Below the pieces are notes generated by a model. That model worked only from the letters and a program-made list of their open reading frames with translations, ran no database searches and was not told the origin of the DNA. Source: Gnetum montanum (taxonomy: Eukaryota; Streptophyta; Gnetopsida; Gnetales; Gnetaceae). Taken from it: DNA of 64,000 nucleotides. The position numbers were made by a program, and so were the translations under genes. This document shows, one piece after another, positions 12,101 to 24,206 of this stretch (its first letter is position 1; every line of letters begins with the position of its first letter). The DNA lies in NCBI GenBank assembly GCA_015680685.1, contig MNCI01001882.1:79378-143377 (forward strand), in the 5' to 3' direction.

Positions 12101-13928
12101 TCCACAACAACCCCAGCTACATCCACAGACAAGTGTGACCACAACATCACATTGAAGCTCCTATGGAGGTAGGCAAGAAAGTCCCTTGCCACAGGCTAAA
12201 ACCACAATGAGAGCTACCCAAGAGGCATGTTGTGTGGTGGAGTATTAGTTTTGGGATGACCAATGTAGCACAAAATGCCAACTAGCTCCACTATAATGAG
12301 AATAGGCCGTAAGAAGACTCTACATGAAACAAAACAAAATCATTATGACCAATTAGAATTTCTCAAAAATTTAGACAAAACATCTAGTTGGGGGTGAAAT
12401 TAGCCTATGTAAAAAGCTCTAAGGTGTTTATCTAAATTGGCTTAAGAAAATCCATAAAAAGCATCATTATAACCTATTAGAGTTATTTAAAAAATTTAGA
12501 CAAAACATGTAGTCAGAGGTGAAATTAGCCTCTATAAAAATCTCTAAGGTGTTTATCTAAATTAGTCTAAGTAATTTCACAAGAGAAAAATATTACAACC
12601 TAGCATATCCTTGCATCATGACCAATTGAAATTTCTCAACAAATTTAGAAAAAACTTTCTAAGTTAGAGGTGAAATTAGCCTTTGTAAAAAGCTCTTAGG
12701 TGTTTATCTAAATTAGCTAGAGAAATTCCATAAAAGCATTGTTACCATATTTCATAACCTTTATAGCCAAAAAATTATAGCCAAAACTATGTCTTAGTCT
12801 AAATTATGCATAAATTTAGAAAAACAATGTTAGGAATGCATAAATCTGAAAAAAAGCAAGTATTAGAGAAAAGCATCTAAAATTACACAAAGAATGCATA
12901 AATTTTCTCTTATTAAGCCATGAAGCCATAATAAAAACTTATTTAAATAGAAAATCCTTTTACTCTTATTAAAAAAACAAAATTAAGCATATTAATCACT
13001 TCTATTTTGGGTAATGTACTACCAACGTGAGTTTTTCCTTGATTCACACAACCTTAGCAAAAAAACTCATAAAAAATTTATTTCAAGTCCAATCAAAGTG
13101 ATTCCACCTTTTTTGGAAAGCTAAAGCCAAAGCCTATGCAACCATGACGGGAAAATACCAAAAACCTTTTCTATTCTCTTAGAAAATGTTTGTAAATCTA
13201 CATGAAATTACAAAAGCGGCACAAACAACCTAACTGTGCAATGTTAGGAAAATAGCAATAACTCTGTCATTTCAAAGACAAATTAAATGAGAAAAAAACC
13301 ATTGGAAATTTTAAACAAACGGCTACAAACCCATGACCTTTAAGTTTACAAATTGTAAGGCCTAGATCTTGGCTTTCTTTTTGATAGCAAAACTTCAAAA
13401 ATCCCAAAGCCTAAATTTCATATAGCCATTAAAATGGTCAAAATAGTCAAAACAATTAAAACCCATTTAAATTCACATCACAATAATAGGGTAAGATTTT
13501 GTTAAAATTTAATTTTAACAAATATTAAGGCCTAGATCTGAAAGAAAATTACCATACCCCAAGATTTTGAGAAAAAAGCACAAAACAACAAGACTTATTT
13601 AAAAAATCTAATATGCAAAAGCTAAAACAATAAAACAAGTATAGATATACATGGGAGTAGCCAAAATAGGATATGGGATTTTATCAAAATTTCATTTTAA
13701 TCCCTCCACTAGAATAGATCTGAAAAATGGCCTCAACATCTAAAAAGAAAAAGAAAAAAAACTAAATCACAAGAAACAAAGGCAAAAAGAGGTAGAATTG
13801 CCTACCTTGGAGTAATGACAAATGGGGCCTAAATGGAGATAGGCTTGGGAACCTCTGAGAACCCCCTTGAATGTTCATCCACCCTCTAGATTATGGGGTT
13901 CTTGCTCTTTCCTCCTCTCTATTTTCAT
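9121..13928 (-). pseudogene. Antisense accessory gene (aORF), copy A
   Basis: Counterpart of the eight-exon gene of copies B to D, heavily mutated. Recognisable parts: exon 1 about 13806-13928, with a GTAGGC donor as in the other copies; exon 2 about 11871-12319 (449 bp against 450 elsewhere), the HAD/NIF-like domain with PILIIVELVGIL, ARDFLAYLHRSFNVMLWSH and NTLMVAHRAHTLFQNP; exon 3 starting near 11799; exon 4 about 10540-11500, with DSFDEEVGHF and LFHDLFGIPTDG; exon 5 ending at 10208; exon 6 9983-10120 (138 bp); exon 7 from 9923 to about 9121, ending in a TWTSID...W motif shared by all copies. Exon 8 was not recognised, and a minus-strand gag follows instead. Splice points are inferred by comparison with B to D. 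Confidence 0.7.
12340..12770. repeat. Three diverged tandem copies in intron 1 of aORF A
   Basis: A block with ggtgaaattagcct, then aaagctctaaggtg, then tttatctaaattag recurs at about 12392, 12517 and 12668, with spacings of 125 and 151 bp. It lies in what would be the first intron of the antisense gene. The remainder of that interval (12770-13800) is AT-rich with no recognisable content. Confidence 0.8.
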
Positions 13929-13989
13929 GCCATGGCAAGCTCAATGTTGAGAAAGAGAGAAATTAGAAGAAGATGAGAGTTCTATGCTA

Positions 13990-16100
13990 GTTATAGGGGA
14001 GATGGGAGGCTTCCACATTGAAGATTAGTTGTGGTTGTGACAAGAATCTTTGTCAGAGCTCTCCTCCAATGCGCTATTGCTAAAAGATAACAATTATGAT
14101 AAAAATTTGCAAAATTTGATTTATAAAACCCATCTAAAACCTAAATGACACCCTAGTTTCTAATTTAGTGCACCATGACTACAACTGCACTTAAGAAAAA
14201 GGGGGAAATGTTTAGTTCATGGTAGTTTTAGGGGGGGAAATAACTTCACTTGTCAAAATTTTAAATTTTTCGATTGTGGGATCCACCTTGCATCTTCCTT
14301 TTTAGCCAGAATTTGAATCAACACTAATATTTCTTACCAATTTTAACACTTCAAACATTATGAAAACCTTGATTTAACACTTCCATGCTGGGAATGCCAT
14401 GTCCATGCACATGCATTGTCAATTGAAGTTAAAATTGGGATATATTTGAGTTTTATGGTATCTCCATGGTAGGAATTCCACACTCCATGTTGCTCAACAT
14501 GGAAATTAAGGGGGAAACCCATTTCAAATCCATAGCTACATTAGAAAAACATTAACCAAGTTTGTATGCACTCTAGGACCTTGCTAGCATCATTTTGAGC
14601 TTTCAAACTTTAAGAAGCTAATGTCATAAGGTCAAAACTCCATTCCCCCTTTTATTTCATGCTAAGCTCTACATCTCTAGTGTGAAAAGAAGGGTGAAAG
14701 TCCAAAAAACACTTAGAAACACTGAAAGTTTCCAAAACTTGATGCCAAACCCTAGTCCTCAACCCTGATGGCACCAAAAACTGACATGCATAGTTGATTG
14801 AGGTTAAAATTGGCCTAGATCTAAGTTGCATGGTTCTTCCATGCTAAGGATCCCTTTTTCCATGGTGAGGGTAGTATCCCTAGCATGGAAAATAAAAAGG
14901 GAAATATGTTTGAAGCTCCTAAACACTTTAAGATAACATCAAATAACCTTTCATGCGCTCTAGAACCCTAGTAGCAACTCTCGGAGCCCTTAAACTTCAT
15001 GAAACTGATCCTGGACTATTAGAATTTCATTTCCTCTTATTTTATACATTGAGCTTTCCATCCCCAATGTCGATGAAAAGGGTAAAGCCAAAAAACCTCT
15101 TAGTAATGTCCAAAACTATCCAAATTTAACATGGATCCATAGCCCTTAACCTTGGCAATTCCAGCAGGTAACATGCATGGCCGATTGTAATCCAAATTGG
15201 CCAAGATCTAAGATTATTATTTCCTCCACATTGGAGTAACTTTTTTCCAATGTGGAAGGAAAAGGGAAAGTTTCTTTTCCACTTTTTGAAAGTAGATGAC
15301 ACTTGCAGAAGTTAAAGATCTTTGCCAAAGAAACCTAGGACCTCATAGCCTCAATATTTCACTTGTTTGACCTCATTTCAATCCCAAAACCTATTCCCCC
15401 TATTCGTCCATGCTGGAGTAACTCTCCTAGTGTGCAAATATGGAGGGCGATGGGGAAGACCTTAACTAACCTTAAAAATCCTTCAAGCATGCCCAAAATC
15501 AGCCAAAAACTTGTAGAATCAAAGTTTGTAGCCTCAAGGACCTAGAAACTTGGTCAAAGTGCCTCAAAATCACTTTGAATCCATCAAATATGGTGTTCCC
15601 ATATTTGTTCACACTAAGGATACAATTCCCAACGTGGAAAAATGGGGGGAAGTTATTTCAACACCTATTGACCCTCAAAATGGTCTCAAATTGCCTTAGA
15701 ACAAAGCCAAGAGATGCACAAGTTCCAAATTTGGACTCCAACCACATGTTTGACTATGGTTAACCTCATTTTTACTTGGATTTTGGTTCCCCATGTTGGA
15801 GCCCCACTTTTCCATGCTAGCTAGCATGGAAACAAGGGGGGAAGACTTCAGAACCTGCTTTTTGACCCTTATAGACCTCCAGGAAGCCCAATTTTGATGG
15901 ATCTAACCTTATGCTACTGTGGGAAGATCTTGGGACCTTAATTTTGGACCTTTGAGTAGCACAAAACCTATTTTCCATAGTTTTCATACTAAGGGCCCCT
16001 ATTTCCATGCAAAGTCTAGCATGGAAGCCTCAAAACCCTAGATTTTTGAGTTTAAACATCCTAAAAATAAGCCTGATTGATGCTTAAACTCACCTAACAG
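13990..16100. repeat. Minisatellite-like region with a CCATGCTAGCATGG-type motif
   Basis: Between exon 1 of aORF A and pol A, blocks alternate that contain tccatgctaagg or tccatgctggag, then ctagcatggaa with a purine-rich aaaggggaa tail, and then a piece with ccaaaa. Examples occur near 14470, 14840, 15240, 15405, 15610, 15795 and 15985. A fuller match links about 14660-14850 with 15030-15230, giving a period near 370-380 bp that is roughly halved later. This occupies the position where B and D carry their GCATGC or TACGC arrays. Confidence 0.65.
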
Positions 16101-16399
16101 CCTTGTAGCCTCCAAAAATGGCTTTCCAAGGCCTAAAATTGGCAAAAAATAATCATTTTTAGCCTATATTAACCAAATTTTATTATATGTAGCCTATTTT
16201 GCTTGATTTTTTATGTAATTTTTTGACTTGTTTTTGGACTTATGTTGTCTAGATTACCTTGTTGACCTTATATGGCCTCTATACATCATTATATGTTCTT
16301 TTTTTCCCTATTACATCTCTATTTATGTTTATTTGGCCTTAAATCATATCAAATAGTGAGGTTTTACCTTCTTTGACCACTATTTGACACCATATGACC

Positions 16400-16485
16400 A
16401 TGGCCTGCTAAGGCCTTAAACTAGCATCATAGTTCACCAAGAATTTAAAATGGCATCATAACCAACTAAGGCCTTAAACTAGCAA
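16400..16485. repeat. Module-border repeat (ggccttaaactag), before pol A
   Basis: Two clear copies of aaggccttaaactagca at about 16409 and 16467, with a weaker copy between them, located about 240 bp before the pol splice acceptor. The same core recurs at borders of modules in copies B, C and D. Confidence 0.75.
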
Positions 16486-16689
16486 AATTGTGACATTTAT
16501 TAATCATTTGTGGCCTTACTCCTTATTCTTTCCCTTTTTTGACCTTTATGTGACCTTTATTTTCCCCTATTGCATTTTTCCAAATTGACCTTATTTAATT
16601 GATGATCTTGGATGGCCTTGCTTGCATTAGATTTGCATGTGTTTATGACATTTTAATATTATTTATTGAATTTTACCTAGGTGCTACTT

Positions 16690-16713
16690 AATATACTTTT
16701 TGTTGATATGCAG
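16690..16713 (+). promoter_or_regulatory. Putative 3' splice acceptor before pol, copy A
   Basis: A T-rich tract ends in gatatgcag, followed ten bases later by the ATG of pol (16723). Copies C and D have a pyrimidine-rich AG at the same place. In Ogre elements of the Tat lineage an intron is known between protease and RT; here the matching donor was not found. Confidence 0.55.
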
Positions 16714-16722
16714 GATCAGAAT

Positions 16723-19700
16723 ATGACTACCTAGGAGCAAATCAGTTTGCCTTTGTGTCTACATGGACATCGCATTGATATTAAATAGTGTATTAACCTT
16801 GATTGCCTAGATCTTGAGCTTGAGAGTCTTGTAAACCACATAGCCTTAATAGAGAAACCTCTTGAATGGCTTGGAAACCTAGTCAAAACCCTTGACTTAG
16901 AAGTAGCAGACATAACCAAAGATCCTCTAGTTGAAATTCCTACCACAACATACCATGGTGAGGAAAAAACCCTTAAACTAAGTTCCTTGTTAAAGCCTCA
17001 ATGTGTCTAAGACATTACTAAAGTCTTACAAAATAACAGTAAGGCATTTTCCTAGTCATATGAAGATATTTTAGGCCTAGATCCATGTCTAGTTCATCAT
17101 AACATCATACTAGACCTTCGCATTAGACCAGTTAGAAAAAAAGTATGTAAGATTAGACTTGATTTGGCCTTGGTAGTTTGCGATAAAATCTCAAAGTTCT
17201 ACCAAGCAAGTTTCATTAGGGCTATTGATTATGCAAAATGGAGATCCAACATGTGGTAGTCCCTAAGAAAAATGGGATTATCCATATTTGCATCAATTTT
17301 TGAGACCTAAATAAAGCAACTATCAAGGATGACTTCCCTTTGCCTAGTATTGATCAACTTATCGATACTACAACTGGACATGCCTTGTTGTTCTTTATGG
17401 ATGGATTCTTAGGACATAACCAAATTAGGATCAACCCAAAGAAACAACTTAGCCCAACCTTTATGAACCTATGAGGTAATTTTTGTTATACCATGATGCC
17501 CTTTGGCCTTAAAAATACCAAAGAAACATACCAGGAAGCCATGACCTATATCTTCAATGATTACATGTTAGATTTGCTTAATGATTATGTAGAAGACATA
17601 GCTGTGAAGTCTAAGATAGTTGATGACCATGCTAATGACCTAGATATTATGCTTAAATAATGCCTCAAATATGAGCTTAGGCTTAATCCTAAGAAGTATG
17701 TCTTCAGTGTCAATACCAATAAGATGCTTGGCTTTTGTAGTCTCTGAGGTAGGGATACATATAGATCCTTCTAAGGTTAAGGTCATATCCAAATGTTTAG
17801 CACCTACCAACCTTAAGGAGCTCTGGGGATTACAAGGTAGATTATAGTTTATTTGTAGGTTTATTGCTAGGCTTACAGATAAGTTATAGCCCATGCAACG
17901 TTTACTTAAGAAAGAAGTTTACTATGAGTGGATATATCAATGCCAAGAGGCCTTTGAAAACCTTAAGCAAGAGTTGATACAACTACCAATATTCTATCCC
18001 CCACAAGAGGGTAAACCATTTTACATTTATCTCACCATCTCTCATACATCCATTTCCTTTCTAGTTTTTCAGAAACATGATGATGAGGTAGAAATGCCTA
18101 TATACTACCTTAGCCATGCATTAGTTGTCCATGAAACCCAATACACTGAAGTGGAGAAGTATTGTCTAGCACTAGTCTTCTCTCTAAAGAAATGGAGACA
18201 CTACCTCTTTAGAAGACAAGTCAACATAATTTGCAAGGACAACCTACTTAGATTCATAATGACCAACATCTACAAAAGTAGCCACAAAGCCCAATGGAAA
18301 GCCATAATTTAAGAATTCAACCTTCATTATGTTTCTCAATCCTCAACAAAAGGTTAGGCTATAGTCATACAACTCATAATTTCACCTATTGATGACCAAG
18401 TGGTCATAGACCCTGAATTTCCTAATGAACACATTAACATAGTTAGCCAAGTGTATAAGGGTTATGAGGTATTCATGAAGTTTGACCAAGTTTCAACAAC
18501 CCATGGGGCTAGTGCTGCTGCCATCATAACATTCCTGTTTAGTGAGATCCAACCCTTTTCTTATCATTTTGGGTTCTCATGTACCAAAAACATAGAAAAA
18601 TATGAAGGTTTAATCAAAGGGATGATGGTAGTTCATAACCTAGGAATTAGATGCCTAGCCATCAAAGGAAATTTACAACTCGTGGTTAACTAAGTAACTA
18701 AAGTCTATGCATGCAAAGCTAAGCATTTACAACCTTACTATGACCTAGTGAAGTAATTATCACAACAATTCATAGACATTGATATCCAACACATATGATA
18801 AAATGAAAATTTCATAGATGATGCAATTGCAACACTAGCCCTTAGTGTGATTGTAGTTGTGTTTAGTAAGTTACCTGTCTTAACTGTGGACCACACTACT
18901 CCCATCACACAGAACATTGAGGATACCTTTGTGGTTTTTTTTCATACTGCTCCTCCCAAGGAGTGGTATGATAATATGAAATATTACCTTATGCATGGTG
19001 AATCCTCACTAGGCTTGACTACTTCTCAGAAGGATGCTATATTCAAGTGATCGAAGTCGTATGTCATCATAGGTGATAACACATTATGTTGACGATCCTA
19101 TGATGGCATACTCCTAAAGTTCTTGTGTAAAACCAAAGCTAGAATAGTCCTAGAGGAGGTTCATGAAAGCGTTTGTGAAGGACATATAGGACCTAGAGCC
19201 ATGGTCACTAAGATTAGGTAGTTAGGTTACTATTGGCCTCATATGGAAAATGATTGCCTACAAAAGGTTAAGTGATGTGACACAAGGAAATGATATAGCA
19301 ACTTGATACATCCATCACCAACTAAGTTACATATGACCTAGATAACATGGCCATTTCAATGATGGAGGTTGTATATCATTGGACCTATAATGCCTAAGTC
19401 TACCACATGTCATAGCTTCATCATTACCATAACCAAATACTTCACCAAGTGGATTGAGGCTATTCCTCTAAGGAAGATCATGTCTGAACAAGTTTGTAAA
19501 TTTATCCTAGATAACATTGTAGCTTTTTTTGATGTACCCATGACCATAGTTATGGACAAAGGACCTCAATTTAGTAGCCAAGAATCAAAGGATTTTTGTC
19601 ATGACCTAGGCATTAAGCATTCTTTCTCATCACCTTACTAACCTCAAGCCAATGACAAGTAGAAGCAAGCAACAAGGTCATCATCAACTTGCTCAAGAAG

Positions 19701-20060
19701 ATGCTCAACAACAGTAAGAAAAAGTTGCATGAGTGGCTTGTTTGTGCACTATGGGCATACATAACAACCTATCACATGGCAACTGGCATGATCCCTTATA
19801 GCCTTATTTATGGTTCTAAAGCTATTTTACCTCTTGAATTGTAGGTGCCCTCACTTCAAGTAGCTTTGATGGATTTCATTAATAATGAGCAAAGCAAGGA
19901 GTTGTGGATAACAACATTGGATTTGGTGGAGAAGTAGCATATGCAGGTGCTTGCTCATAGTGAGCACTATTAAGAGATGCAAAAGTGAAAACATCACCAT
20001 AACTTGACCATGCACAAGATCAAGGAGGGGGGCCTAGTTCTCAAGGCCATCTGTAAGTAC
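16723..20060 (+). pseudogene. pol, copy A: RT, RNase H domains, integrase (degenerate)
   Basis: The N-terminal linker (DITKDPLVEIP), RT (about 17100-17620), connection/gypsy RNase H (about 17900-18350 with YYLSHAL and KKWRHYLF), a second RNase H (about 18470-18850) and integrase (about 19080-19830, with IIGP and DKGPQFSS) are all visible, mostly in one frame. The RT active site reads YVED (17586-17597) in place of YVDD and the integrase residues are altered. More than a dozen stops and local frame slips, for example near 17731, make this non-functional. It is the most diverged pol here. Confidence 0.85.
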
Positions 20061-22248
20061 ATTGACAAAGTAATACATAGTTTAAACTTATATGAAAATC
20101 TTCTTAAATAGAAACAAACCTTTCTTTATATAGTAATCTAGAAATTGTTAGATAGTAATATATAGAATAGAATCCTAGAGGACCAGAGAAAAACAATAAA
20201 GTATTAGCCTAGTGGTAAGACTCTTGATTTGAAATCATTAAGTTATGAGTTTAATTCTAATGAGTAATGATAAGTAATAAACTTCTACTTAAAGTTCTAC
20301 CAAAGTTTCATATATGAGTATATGTTCTAGGGGTGTATATAGTGTCTCAAGAAGTATTAAAATCCAAAACCTTTTCTTAAATAATATTTATGATGAGGAC
20401 ATCACTCTACCTTCTTGATGTATTTCATAGCCCTAGTATATTCTATGAGTTATTAAGAGTCTATTTTGTTTAATTCACATGATTTGGATATGTTTTATGG
20501 ATTTTTCCAAGTTTTGATAGGTAGGTATAAGCTATTGCAAGTCACAAACAACCATACCTAATTATCACCTAAATTATAAGTCCTAATCCATTCAACTAGA
20601 AACAAATAAAGGAAAAAAAATAAATTTTTTTGGGGTTAAAATCATTGTGCAAGATCATGGAGGACATAGGAGGCCATAACAACTCATTATAGTTTTATTT
20701 GAGTAGTGCCAACTTGCAACCACTTTAACAATGTTTTTGGATTTTACTCCAAACAATAGTTTGAGTCATTAAGGGTCGTAATCAATCATAGCTTAGAAAA
20801 TTGGAAATAGATGCAAGTCATAGCTAGTGTTAGCTATTCGCAATCTAATGAAAATTTTTAAAATGAAGCATCATGAATAGGAAGTATAATGCTTGGGAAA
20901 CCAATATAAATATGAAATAAGGGCTAAATATCAATGCTATTTTTTGAGTCTTAAGCTCTAAGCATTGTATGAGTGTTTTGGGCTCTTCTTGAGCAATTAA
21001 GAGAGTGAACAATAGTAATCTTCTATGGTGAGTTCGTGTGATGTAAAGATTTTTGAGGTACTTGTCTATCCTTGGGATGTTTGTTTTCATTTTCATTTGT
21101 AATTTAATTTACTTTAAGTAAGAATAAAGATATTTTTTCTTTCTTGTCTAATTATAAATTTTTTTTGAAGTTGTTGAGTTTTCATTTCTTGAGAGAGCTT
21201 GAATTATGGAATCCAAGGAAACTTCTTGTCACCTAAATATTAGACAGTAAGAATTGAAGACAAGTTAACTCAAGCAAAAAAAAATTTCATTATTATAACA
21301 TAAGGATTCACTCTTCTCCATTGTATTCGGTATATAAAGCCATTTCTTTATTCAATTAGGGTTTTTTTAAACTCCTTTTGGTTTATTAATTGTATTGGGT
21401 ATTGAAATTTATTTTTGTTTGAGATACTCATTAGTTTTGATTAGCTAGAGTTTCTTTTAATTAGGTGTAACTCAACTAGGATTTTGATACACTTTATTGG
21501 GTATTGTTAGATACTCCAAATTTGTTTGCAGATATTTATGTATTTTTTTTTAAATCATTTTGATCATTACCAAATAATAAGATAGTCCATGCTTTGGCTA
21601 AGAACATAGAGGAAATTAAGAATTCCTTTAAGTATATTATGCATAAACTTGAAAATCTAGAACAAAAGAAATATTAGCATCCATCGCTAATGGCATATAG
21701 GTAAGATTTCATTTCAAGAATTTCTTCACTACGAGCTTCTTTAGTAAGGCATTCATCCATGTTATATCTTAAAGATGATTTTCCTTTTGAGGATAAAGAA
21801 TTTGAAGAGAATGAAAAAAGATAGGATATTCCTCATGCTGAAATAATTGCATCACGATCTTAAGGATTTAAAATTCTAAGAGAAAGAAATCATGGACCTA
21901 CTTTGAGATTTGAAAATAATTTAAGTAAAGAGATTAAGATTACTTATACAAAGGAATTTAGATAGGTTACTAGATTGCCTCATATGAAAGCTAATATGTT
22001 TAATAGAATGGAAATAATTGAATATTTTCTCTCAAGGATGAAGGTGTCGAACAAGTACTTTGAACTGGAAGATGTTGAAGATCATTAAAACGTATCATTT
22101 GTTGAAATAAAAATTAGGGTGTATGACATAATTTTTTTGAAAAAATGAGATTCATTATTATCTAGTAAGAAATGGTACTCTTATTAAGAAATAATAATTG
22201 ATATAACTCATGTTGAAGCAAATATTTAAAACGATTCAGCATCAGTAA
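20061..22248. other. Unassigned region between copies A and B; possible old gag scrap
   Basis: 20061-21550 shows no motif and is AT-rich. About 21560-22200 (+), read through stops, has an alpha-helical, charged stretch including LSRMKVSNKYFELEDVEDH and then VSFVEIK, which faintly recalls the gag core of another gypsy lineage. I would not call it more firmly than that. The start of the LTR of copy B sets the right limit. Confidence 0.3.
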
Positions 22249-23560
22249 TGAAACACCACAAAATTTTGAGCTTAGTACTCCTCCGACAAGAATCAAGCTA
22301 AGTCATGATGCTCCCCACCATGACTGAAGCTTCAAGGCCTCATAAGCAGCTTCAAACAGAGTTGAACCGAGCAAGAAATGGTTCCCAAGACCCACATAAG
22401 ACTATGGAAACATCTAGAATTAAACCTGCCATTTTTAGCTCAAAATACTTGGTTTTATTGAGTATGCAGCATATGCGCCCAGCGTGCACGCCCAGCATGC
22501 AACTTTAAAGATTACCCAAAACAGGCACTCCAGAGCAAGATTGTCACAAGGTGTCAACTCTTAGAGATAGAGCAATTGTCACATGCCGAGCATGTACATC
22601 TTGTACGCCCACCATGTATGCCCAGTGTGTACGCCTGGCATGCACCATCTAGCATGCAGCACAACATACATCCATAGAAGACATCAGCAGAACCATGTCA
22701 GATTAAGTCCAAGAATATCCACAAGTAACACTCTCGTGATGCCCGAGCGCAACTCTGAGGGCTGAATTGAATACTTCCTATTGTAATAGTAGTTTTTAAA
22801 AAAGAATTCTTTTGTTTTAGTCAAGTCTGTACGCTGAATTCACATGCCAGCGTGTACACACTGGCGTGCAGCAGTACATGTTGGCATGCAGCACGCTGCA
22901 CACTTGTAAAGTTTCATTCTTTGCACCCAGGCAACATAGCCATTTGTCACATGATCCGAAATTCCAGCATCCCACCTCAGATCCAAATTTAATGCCCAAA
23001 CTTGTATAAAAATCTAGATTTTTGACCAGATCAGGGTTCAAAAATCAGAGGAAATCTTGGCAAGAATCTGGGCAATCCACACTGAGAACATTCATGACAT
23101 CTACCCTATACGTTGGACTTGGACCCTACACACTAAGCATACAGCCTCTACACTGTGCCTACAATCTGAACCAACATGCTATCACATCCCTACATTCACT
23201 GGGGCTCTTCGTCTGCCTTGTGTCAGATCCACAACTGCGTCTAGACCGGTGCATTGTAATTTTTATTATCCAATAGTATTGGTGCATTTTCAGACAAAAT
23301 TTGTCACAGTTTTTGTTCACTTTTTTTATCTCTCGCTTACATTTATGCGCACTGATTTACATTTTTCATAACGTTTATGTATAACCTGGCATATTGCGCA
23401 TCGGCATATGTTTGGGGAAATCCTTATCTGATCCACGTGAAAACCACCCAAGGTACTCTACCTTTGTTAGCTCTAGCTCACCCTTAAGTGAAGGTAGAGT
23501 CTTCTATGTCTATCTGTAAATCTCTCGGCATATACTTCATTCCAGCCACTGAAGATTTCA
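22249..23560 (+). repeat. 5' LTR of copy B
   Basis: It starts TGAAACACCACAAAATTT and ends GATTTCA, matching the ends of the LTR of copy D at 48880-50047, while the flanks to the left are unrelated. It is about 1.3 kb. A TATA box (TATAAAAA) lies at 23005-23012. The U3 part, 22440-22910, is rich in GCATGC, GTACGCC and CAGCATG motifs. The ends are inferred from the B/D comparison and the neighbouring primer site; no second LTR of B is available to confirm them. Confidence 0.75.
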
Positions 23561-23574
23561 AATAGTATAGAAAT

Positions 23575-23592
23575 TGGTGCTAGAAGGAGGGC
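23575..23592 (+). other. Primer binding site, copy B
   Basis: The sequence tggtgctagaaggagggc starts with TGG (complement of a tRNA CCA end), 14 bases after the LTR end. Copies C (35844) and D (50062) have the same or a clearly related sequence at the same place. Which tRNA primes was not determined. Confidence 0.7.
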
Positions 23593-23699
23593 CTGAAACT
23601 GTCTAAATTTAACTTGATCTCACACACCTACTCCTTGTACTACCGATCTACTACCGGGTACCCTCAGACTCAGTAATTTTGAACCTTCAAAATCAGTAT

Positions 23700-24115
23700 C
23701 CTATTCTGCAATATTCTTAGCATCTACACGCTGCAAACCCTCTCAACGTCTACATGCTGCAAACCCTCTTAGTGTCTACACGTTGCAAACATTCTTAGCG
23801 TCTACACGCTGCAAACATCTTGCTCGCAGTATAGACCCTCCCTACACGCTGCAATCATCTAAACTTGTACGCTGTAGACTTAGTCTACACACCGTCCTGT
23901 AAACTTGTACACTGTAGACTCTTTGTACACACTGCCTTGAAAACCTACACGCTCGCCATTCTATCTACACGCTGACAGTTGCAGCTTGCACGCTATGACC
24001 TTGGTTTACGCGTTGTGACCAGTTTCAGTACTCTAATTACTGAAGTCTGTACGTTGGGACCCAGTCCACATGCTGTGCCAACAGGTCACACGTTGTTAAC
24101 TTAGGTGTACACTGA
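23700..24115 (+). repeat. Leader repeat array (CTACACGCTGCAAAC), copy B
   Basis: The 5' leader before gag carries about four copies of a 26-27 bp unit with agcgtctacacgctgcaaac (23716-23820), then looser copies of acgctgtagact and cacgctg up to 24110. It is the leader counterpart of the TACGC arrays in the LTR. Confidence 0.75.
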
Positions 24116-24206
24116 TAAGCACACCCTTTCATACTTAGCCAAGTACTTACCTATATGTCCTGACATTGCATCTTTTCCATCGAGTTACATTTACAACCCT
24201 TTCACC

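Larger units (their letters stand above)
9121..20060. mobile_element. Copy A of the antisense-gene Tat-like family (degenerate)
   Basis: The copy holds the antisense gene (minus, about 9121-13928), a long minisatellite region and pol (plus, 16723-20060), in the same relative order and orientation as copies B to D. No gag-protease of this family and no LTR were found. It is the most decayed copy. The limits are those of recognisable homology, not true ends. Confidence 0.75.

Noticed and set aside
16690-16713. End of protease spliced to pol with a named donor
   Set aside because: I could not find a GT site conserved between B, C and D near the protease end, so no donor is reported.
22440-23160. 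CRISPR-like array from short regular repeats
   Set aside because: Repeats are degenerate, spacing is irregular and no cas genes exist; they are LTR motif repeats of a plant retroelement.
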